The notes beneath the pieces were generated by a model, which saw only the letters and a program-made list of their open reading frames with translations, ran no database searches and had not been told where the DNA came from. Shown piece by piece: positions 7,395 through 11,868 of a stretch of DNA of 11,868 nucleotides. The DNA comes from Jimgerdemannia flammicorona (lineage: Eukaryota; Mucoromycota; Endogonomycetes; Endogonales; Endogonaceae). A program made the translations under genes and the position numbers. Every line of letters starts with the position of its first letter. The first letter of the stretch is position 1. The DNA is taken from NCBI GenBank assembly GCA_003990745.1, contig RBNI01005988.1, positions 1 through 11,868 of the forward strand, written 5' to 3'.

Positions 7395-7687
7395 ATGCCT
7401 TCTCAATCCACCCCGTCAGAACTGGGCGTCTTTCCCTTCTCCTCCAAAAAATTCGTCGATGGTCGGACGCGTATGAGCAGCTGCTGGGCATGCTTGGTAG
7501 TGTGAGGGCGCAAGCGGACGCGGCGGCGGCGGACGCCAGGACGTATGACGCCGCCGAGTTTCGGCGCACGCTGGCGGAGCTGAAGAAGGTCGTGTCGCCA
7601 CATTTTAGGGACGAGGGGGGGCTGTCCAGGCCCGAAGTTACCAAAGAGAATTGGACGGGAAAGCAAATGGAGGGGTTGACGAAGTAG
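7395..7687 (+). CDS. small unknown protein with broken frame at an A6 run (about 97 aa if shifted)
   Basis: The ATG at 7395 opens MPSQSTPSELGVFPFSSKK, with C/T-rich third positions typical of fungal genes, but the unshifted frame ends at a TGA near 7500 (36 aa). A second frame, open across the same point, gives RRWSDAYEQLLGML, then an Ala/Asp-rich helix, TYDAAEFRRTLAELKKVV and a C-terminus ending EGLTK at 7687. The two join if the ribosome slips back one base, or if one A is added, at A6 (7446-7451, followed by T). No GT-AG intron explains the change. It could be a sequencing or assembly indel, a pseudogene, or a -1 programmed frameshift at AAAAAAT. The protein looks soluble and helical with no recognised domain. 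The 3' flank is AT-rich (TATATATTTGTATATG). Confidence 0.5.
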
Positions 7688-8492
7688 AGGGATTACAATT
7701 GGTATTTGTGGAGAAATATGATATATATTTGTATATGTAGTATATACATAACTATTTGGCTTTTGATTTGAATGCTGAAGGGGTATGGTAATTGAACATT
7801 GTAATCTTAGGCTTTATTACCATCAAACATTGATGCCGTTAAAAGGTACTCCCCATCATGGTCACCATCAGCGAGTTGTCCTACTCGGCGAGCGCGATCT
7901 AAATACCGCATCGTGATGTTTTTACCGATTAAGAACTTCCTTCTGGACCCTACTGACCAATGCGCGCCTTGGGCCATTCATACCCTTCAGTTACATCTCA
8001 ATAAACTTCAGCCAACTAAGAATTACTCAGGGACCAGCCCTTCAAAAGAATCGGGTTGTGAAAAACTCAATATATTGAACCATGTCTCAGAAGGAGTTCC
8101 TCACGACCTCGCCCTGATGAAAACCAATGCGCGAGGAGGATCTCCGCTGTCCTTAGGGCCTTAGGGCATCGATTTGTAGTGATTAGCCATGGCCAATACT
8201 GTCTATCGATGTCCGATTCAAGCCATAAAACTCACACCGCCAAGCCCACCAGAGCCCAATGAATTGTCAGAGGTATGCACAATGCAACAACTGGTCCATC
8301 CCACTCAGCAGGAAGGTAAAATCTGATTGGCTGATATTGCCGTGACTGAAATTTTGATGGGACTTGCGTAACGAGAACAAAGAGAGATCATCCGCACCAG
8401 ACATACTTTATGCCTTTTCCAACCCCGCTTGTTTTGGCCGACCACAGTAGGCATAGAATTCTGGGTGTTTCACCCGGCGACGCATGTGGGAA
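7688..8492. other. intergenic region, no gene seen
   Basis: An AT-rich 3' flank at 7700-7760 is followed by mixed-composition DNA. An 83-residue frame at 7913-8164 (plus) has no motif, no introns and atypical composition. Nothing else supportable is seen before the promoter of the SnoaL-like gene. Confidence 0.5.
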
Positions 8493-8500
8493 GATAAAAG
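8493..8500 (+). promoter_or_regulatory. TATA-like element (GATAAAAG) of the SnoaL-like gene
   Basis: GATAAAAG lies 67 bp before the start codon at 8567, a usual distance for a fungal core promoter. It is the only TATA-like word close to the start. Confidence 0.35.
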
Positions 8501-8566
8501 GGTCAGGAACAAACCTCACCCATTTCCTCACGGCTTGGCGCCATAACAGCTGCACGCAAAAACATC

Positions 8567-9113
8567 ATGTCCACTACCACGCAAGACAAGACCACGACGG
8601 TGGTCCTCGGGTACTTGAAGGCGATGGAGTCATGGGACGCTGGCAACCTCGCCCCGTTCATGGATGATAGCTACGTGCACCACACTCATCCCACGGCGCT
8701 GGGGCTGCCCGACAGAAACAAGCAAGAGTACATTGAACATTGGAGGAAGACAGTGATCCCAATGTTTAAAACGTGGGACGTGGTCGTGGCGCAGAAGGTC
8801 AGCGACGGGTCCAAGGTGACCCTGCTGGTGAGTATCGCGCCCAATTGTATCATGTCGACTGCTTTTTATTTTCTTGCGGGGGTGTGCCTTTGTAGCAAAG
8901 TTAACGGTCCTTCCACTTCCCAAGGTCTGATCCAAGGGCGAGTCCAGCACGGGGCAATCTTTCGACCAGGAGTACGTCCTTATTTTCTCGGTGACGGTGG
9001 AGGGGAAGGTGTCTGAGGCCTGGGAGTTTTTGGACTCGCTGTACGCGGCAAGGTGGTTTGGGGCGGAGCGGATTCGGCAGGAGGCATTATTAGCTGGGGG
9101 GGAGACGGTTTGA
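8567..9113 (+). CDS. SnoaL-like / NTF2-fold protein, 145 aa, one intron
   Basis: Exon 1 is 8567-8827 and exon 2 is 8937-9113, separated by a 109-nt GTGAGT...TCCAAG intron in phase 0. The closer acceptor at 8924 would give an immediate TGA. Residues 12-35 (VVLGYLKAMESWDAGNLAPF, then MDDSY) and 36-61 (HHTHPTALG...KQEYIEHWRK) match the opening helices and first strand of the SnoaL-like branch of the NTF2 fold. After the intron come GQSFDQEYVLIFSVTVEGKV and WEFLDSLYAARWFG, the curved sheet and last helix. The length is typical of single-domain members. The family includes polyketide cyclases, ester-degrading and isomerase-like enzymes, and many fungal proteins of unknown role. There is no signal peptide or membrane segment, so it is probably cytosolic. 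It lies 407 bp upstream of the cyclin gene, same strand. The fold is likely; any catalytic role is unknown. Confidence 0.75.
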
Positions 9114-9140
9114 GGTGGAGAAGAGGGGAAGTGATGTAAT

Positions 9141-9231
9141 GTGTAGTGTGTGTGTGAGTGTGAGATTTGCATATTGTGCAGGTGAGTGTGAGTGTGAAAC
9201 TTATTGTGATTATGTGATTATGTGATTGTGG
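9141..9231. repeat. TG-rich repeat with GTGATTAT units
   Basis: GTGTGTGAGTGTGAG words and then GTGATTATGTGATTATGTGA follow the stop codon of the SnoaL-like gene. Low-complexity DNA in its 3' flank or UTR. Confidence 0.6.
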
Positions 9232-9252
9232 AATAGTAAAATTGTATGAGTG

Positions 9253-9260
9253 CACGTGGG
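9253..9260 (+). promoter_or_regulatory. CACGTGGG site upstream of the cyclin gene
   Basis: CACGTGGG is the high-affinity word for the bHLH activator Pho4 in Saccharomyces phosphate genes. Here it sits 268 bp before the start of a Pho80-type cyclin. It runs straight into the G-rich tract that follows. Binding in this organism is inference. Confidence 0.35.
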
Positions 9261-9291
9261 TGGGTTGGGTGGGTGGGGTGGGTTTGGCGGG
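9258..9291 (+). promoter_or_regulatory. G-quadruplex-type tract in the cyclin promoter
   Basis: GGGTGGGTTGGGTGGGTGGG is followed by GTGGG and GGCGGG runs. It satisfies the four-G-run pattern with loops of 1-2 nt several times over, on the non-template strand, about 100 bp upstream of the TATA box. Confidence 0.5.
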
Positions 9292-9383
9292 TCATTAGTC
9301 ACCGTGACAACTGATTGTTATGGATTGTTTAATTACATACTTGTGTGCGTGTGCATAACACGGCAAGTTAGTTCCCTCTCCTG

Positions 9384-9390
9384 TATATAA
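9384..9390 (+). promoter_or_regulatory. TATA box (TATATAA) of the cyclin gene
   Basis: TATATAA lies 137 bp before the start codon at 9521 and is followed by a pyrimidine-rich stretch (9395-9500) typical of fungal transcription initiation regions. Confidence 0.6.
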
Positions 9391-9520
9391 CAACCCAGCA
9401 TGCTTGCTCCCGTTGTGCTTCCCCGTGTCACTCAAACACCCCTTCTCACACAGACGAAAAAGGAAGCAATCCTCCCCTCCTCCCCGCTCGCCCGGTGCCG
9501 CCAAAACAAACCGCCAAGCA

Positions 9521-10355
9521 ATGAGCAGTGAACCGGCCCCCACCGTGGTCGAGGTGCCCGAGTATTTCTACTCAGTAGACGTGAATTACCTCACTCACAT
9601 GATAGGTGCGCGACCAAGGATCCGCGTAGAGACGCGTTGTTCCACCTCTCGTCCCCGGATCTTCACGCTTCACGCCCCTCCCCACCTCACACCCACCTCG
9701 CGCGCGCCTCCCCCTTCCTTTACCACTCACATTTCAATTTCCAGGCGACATGTTATCACGCCTGATATCCCATAACGACCTCATTCCGCTGACGCCCTCG
9801 AACCTGACTCGCTTCCACTCGCGCGCCTCCCCTGGCATTACCGTCTCCGAGTACCTCCGCCGCATTGTCAAGTATACCTCCGTGGAGAAGGCCTGCCTTC
9901 TCATCCTCCTCATCTACATTGACCGTGTCTGCGAGCGCCACCCTTCCTTCACAATCTCCTCGCTGACCGTCCATCGCTTCCTCATTACTGCCGTCACCGT
10001 CTCCTCCAAGGCCCTGTGCGACTCGTACTGCACCAACTCCCATTATGCCAAGGTCGGCGGCATCTCCACCCAGGAGCTCAACACTCTCGAGCTTGAGTTC
10101 CTCACCCTCATTGATTGGCACCTCGGCGGCTCTGGCGTCACCCTCCAGCGCTATTATGTCAACCTCGTCAAGCAGCACCCGTGCTATAAGCGTGCGCGCG
10201 GGACAAACATAGAGTATGGGGATAGTGTGGTTGGTGGCCGGGGGACCGCCATGCTTGATGAGGCCGCCGCGCAGGTCGAGGATGGGACGGACGAGGAGAC
10301 GACAAGACATTTCGATACGCTGTTGGACGACGAGCGGATACCGTATATTGCGTGA
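9521..10355 (+). CDS. PHO80/PCL-type cyclin, 231 aa, one intron
   Basis: Regulatory subunit expected to bind and activate a Pho85/CDK5-like kinase, linking nutrient (classically phosphate) status or cell-cycle state to phosphorylation. Exon 1 is 9521-9605, the intron is 9606-9744 (139 nt, GTGCGC...TTTCCAG) and exon 2 is 9745-10355; the join gives HMIGDMLSRLISHND. The cyclin box spans about residues 28-160. It includes FHSRASPGITVSEYLRRIVK (52-71), CLLILLIYIDRVCERHPSF (79-97), SLTVHRFLITAVTVSSKALC (101-120) with the conserved Lys117, the family hallmark DSYCTNSHYAKVGGIS (121-136), ELNTLELEFLTLIDWHL (139-155) with Glu144, and a final helix LQRYYVNLVKQHP. The acidic tail (about 180-231) is low in complexity and uses different codons, so it is probably disordered. 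The start at 9521 is chosen because the family begins shortly before this helix; an in-frame ATG at 9404 lies in the leader. It is not clear whether this is the Pho80 orthologue or a PCL6/7 paralogue. Confidence 0.92.
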
Positions 10356-11243
10356 ATGAGTCGGTGGGAGAGGCAGGGCGTGGTCTGGGAAGAGGGAGTT
10401 GACCGTTATATAATGGAGAATTAAGCGAAAAAGAGGGGTGGGACCAAGTTGGTGGAGCGGGAGGATGCCGGATCGGAAAGTAGACATTATTCATCGTAGA
10501 ACGCAGGCCCGAACGGCAAAGCTCAGAAACCAACAACAGAACAAGTGCCAACACGATCGAATTGGAAAGGGGGGGGGGAAGAAAAGAAAAAGAAAAATAC
10601 AATTGGTCCATGCAAGCAGATTACGGGAACGTCTCACACGGATGGCCGGCACGATTTCCGTCGTCCACCATAGGCAACACCCTCGCTCCCGGATTCGTCG
10701 CACATTTCGCTCGTGACACCATACCCACCGCGCCACCACGGAACGCACGGCAAATGTGGCTCGTACGGCAAAATGTGGCTCGCACCTTCCCTCTCTCTCT
10801 GCTTGGTTGCGCCGGATCTCACATGAGTGCTGCCGCAGTTGCACTCAACCTAGCGCCGCAGTCGCCTGCCATCTTACGCGGGGTCGCCCATATCCGTTCA
10901 TACGGGATAGAGTGTCACTATTTTTATCCCCTTCCCTGCTAAGTATGCACGTGCATGACGCTGCATGGCTCCGCTTCCGTATACCGTCGTGACGATGGGC
11001 AAGACGGGCTCTCGATCTAGGGAATCTCGGAAAAGGAACGGTACGGACGGCTTCGCAGCAATTGAACGCACGACCAACAGTGCAGGAACCAAGCAGAGTG
11101 TCACTGGTTCATGTGGGACAGTGTGTTGGGTGATGTGGTGGCCGTATAGACCTTGGAATGTCACGTGGACAGGGCAAGGAATGTTGGAAGGAAATCATAT
11201 TGTTGTTGGGGGGACTTCTATTGTTATTTTTGTTGGTGTTTGC

Positions 11244-11244
<1 letters not shown>
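10356..11244. other. intergenic region after the cyclin gene, no gene supported
   Basis: Overlapping reading frames of 60-130 codons occur on both strands but have no motifs, intron signals or consistent codon bias. A frame starting MGKTGSRSRESRKRNG at 10995 runs into the poly-T tract and is probably chance. A purine-rich stretch lies at about 10565-10600 and a 12-bp palindrome ATGCACGTGCAT, with a CACGTG core, at 10945-10956. Confidence 0.5.
10747..10783. repeat. tandem duplication of an 18/19-bp unit
   Basis: ACGGCAAATGTGGCTCGT is followed at once by ACGGCAAAATGTGGCTCGC. The two units differ by one added A and the last base. Confidence 0.8.

Positions 11245-11293
<49 letters not shown>
11245..11293. 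repeat. poly-T tract, 49 nt
   Basis: An uninterrupted run of T. Its true length is uncertain in any assembly. No retroelement body is recognised on either side. Confidence 0.9.
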
Positions 11294-11296
<3 letters not shown>

Positions 11297-11868
11297 TTTT
11301 TAGTGTTATCATTCCTCCCACCCTTCCCCCTTCCAATCATTCATGTCAAAAAGTTGTCTCTTTTCCTTTTGCAAAAGTATTATCCATCTCTCCCATTCAA
11401 TTGCTTTTATCCAACACCGTCCACCCATCGTAACCCTATCTTTTCTTTTTCTTTTCTTTTCTCTTTGCCACCTTTCCTTACGCGCATATACGTCGCCATA
11501 GAAGGCCCCCCGTTGCCATCAATACTAAAACAATGACGCAAAGCGCGAAGCGGAGGAAGTCTCCCTCCTCAGCATGATCTGGACGCGCCCGTGCAAAAAA
11601 AAAGGTCGTTAATCGTGTGCAAGATCCTGGAATGCTGTTTCATTTTGGGTTGCAGTATTCCGTGAAAACGAGGGTTGCGCGACCCTATAAGAAACACGCG
11701 CGCGATGGCGGCGGTCCGGGTAACGTGACGGACGCAGGTATCATGAACACATTACTGTGGCAACGTACCTCAGATAATGAACGGCTTTATACTTTGTAGA
11801 AATAACATGCATGATCACAGGATGAGAAGACAACCATAATGTTAAACAGGCATGAAAGGCGAAAAAAA
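11294..11868. other. pyrimidine-rich, promoter-like DNA and unassigned right end
   Basis: About 11300-11480 is strongly C/T-rich on the plus strand (TTTTCTTTTTCTTTTCTTTT), as in fungal promoters. It leads to an ATG at 11533 with the context AAAACA, but this frame (MTQSAKRRKSPSSA) stops after 14 codons and no donor site is convincing. It could be a first exon fragment or an upstream ORF. Beyond it a 60-codon frame (11617-11799, using a GTG start) shows no motif. The window ends in an A run. Confidence 0.35.

Noticed and set aside
7393..7666. Three overlapping minus-strand ORFs rich in Arg/Pro/Ala
   Set aside because: Mirror images of the Ala-rich plus-strand gene; no start context or family.
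8630..9172. 180-codon minus-strand ORF opposite the SnoaL-like gene
   Set aside because: Overlaps both exons and the intron of a gene with a recognisable fold; the sequence is low in complexity at its start.
9756..10487. 243-codon minus-strand ORF opposite the cyclin
   Set aside because: A shadow of the C-biased codon use of the cyclin exon; no motif, and the plus strand carries a complete cyclin box.
10438..10992. Overlapping Arg-rich ORFs after the cyclin on both strands
   Set aside because: No motifs, conflicting frames, and part of the stretch is probably cyclin 3' UTR.
1..11868. tRNA or rRNA genes
   Set aside because: No A-box/B-box pair with a cloverleaf and no rRNA-like sequence was found; GATTCGAATT words in the minisatellite only resemble part of a B box.

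Overview
The window looks like nuclear DNA of a fungus. Its genes are split by short GT-AG introns (mostly 54-139 nt) with TACTAAC/CTAAT-type branch points, promoters are pyrimidine-rich with occasional TATA boxes, and the recognisable proteins are fungal types. The phylum cannot be fixed from the sequence alone. All gene models below were spliced by eye; none has transcript support.

Left part (1-3195) is mobile-element territory. Positions 1-974 hold one end of a hAT-family DNA transposon. The minus strand carries the first three exons of its transposase (BED zinc finger), running off the left edge. Behind the start codon come a TG-rich tract, a 14-bp minisatellite with TCGGATT-type units, and an inferred element end at 974 (5'-TAGTGCTCC on the minus strand). 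From 975 to about 3195 the DNA is almost free of CpG: first a decayed minus-strand reading frame (972-1541), then about 1.6 kb of extremely AT-rich DNA containing a second, mutated copy of the hAT-type terminus (about 2226-2352). This resembles old repeat DNA eroded by RIP or by methylation.

Middle part (3196-7240). The best-resolved gene is a nine-exon class I SAM-dependent methyltransferase on the minus strand (3714-5556, 320 aa). It has two successive microexons (5 and 15 nt), an intron swollen by a 43-nt poly-A tract, an MGxxxT myristoylation-type N-terminus, and a G-rich 12/13-bp minisatellite directly upstream of the start codon. From 5740 to 7240 no intact gene could be assembled; some plus-strand pieces read like a decayed gene.

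Right part (7241-11868). Three plus-strand genes follow head to tail: a small unknown protein (7395-7687) whose frame is broken at an A6 run; a SnoaL/NTF2-fold protein (8567-9113, one intron); and a PHO80/PCL-type cyclin (9521-10355, one intron) that would bind a Pho85-like kinase. The cyclin promoter has a TATA box, a CACGTGGG site and an overlapping G-quadruplex-type tract. After the cyclin there are about 1.5 kb without a supportable gene, with a 49-nt poly-T and a pyrimidine-rich stretch.

No operon-like or defence-like multi-gene system is visible. The unusual content is in gene architecture (microexons, alternative N-terminus, possible frameshift) and in the layered transposon remains.
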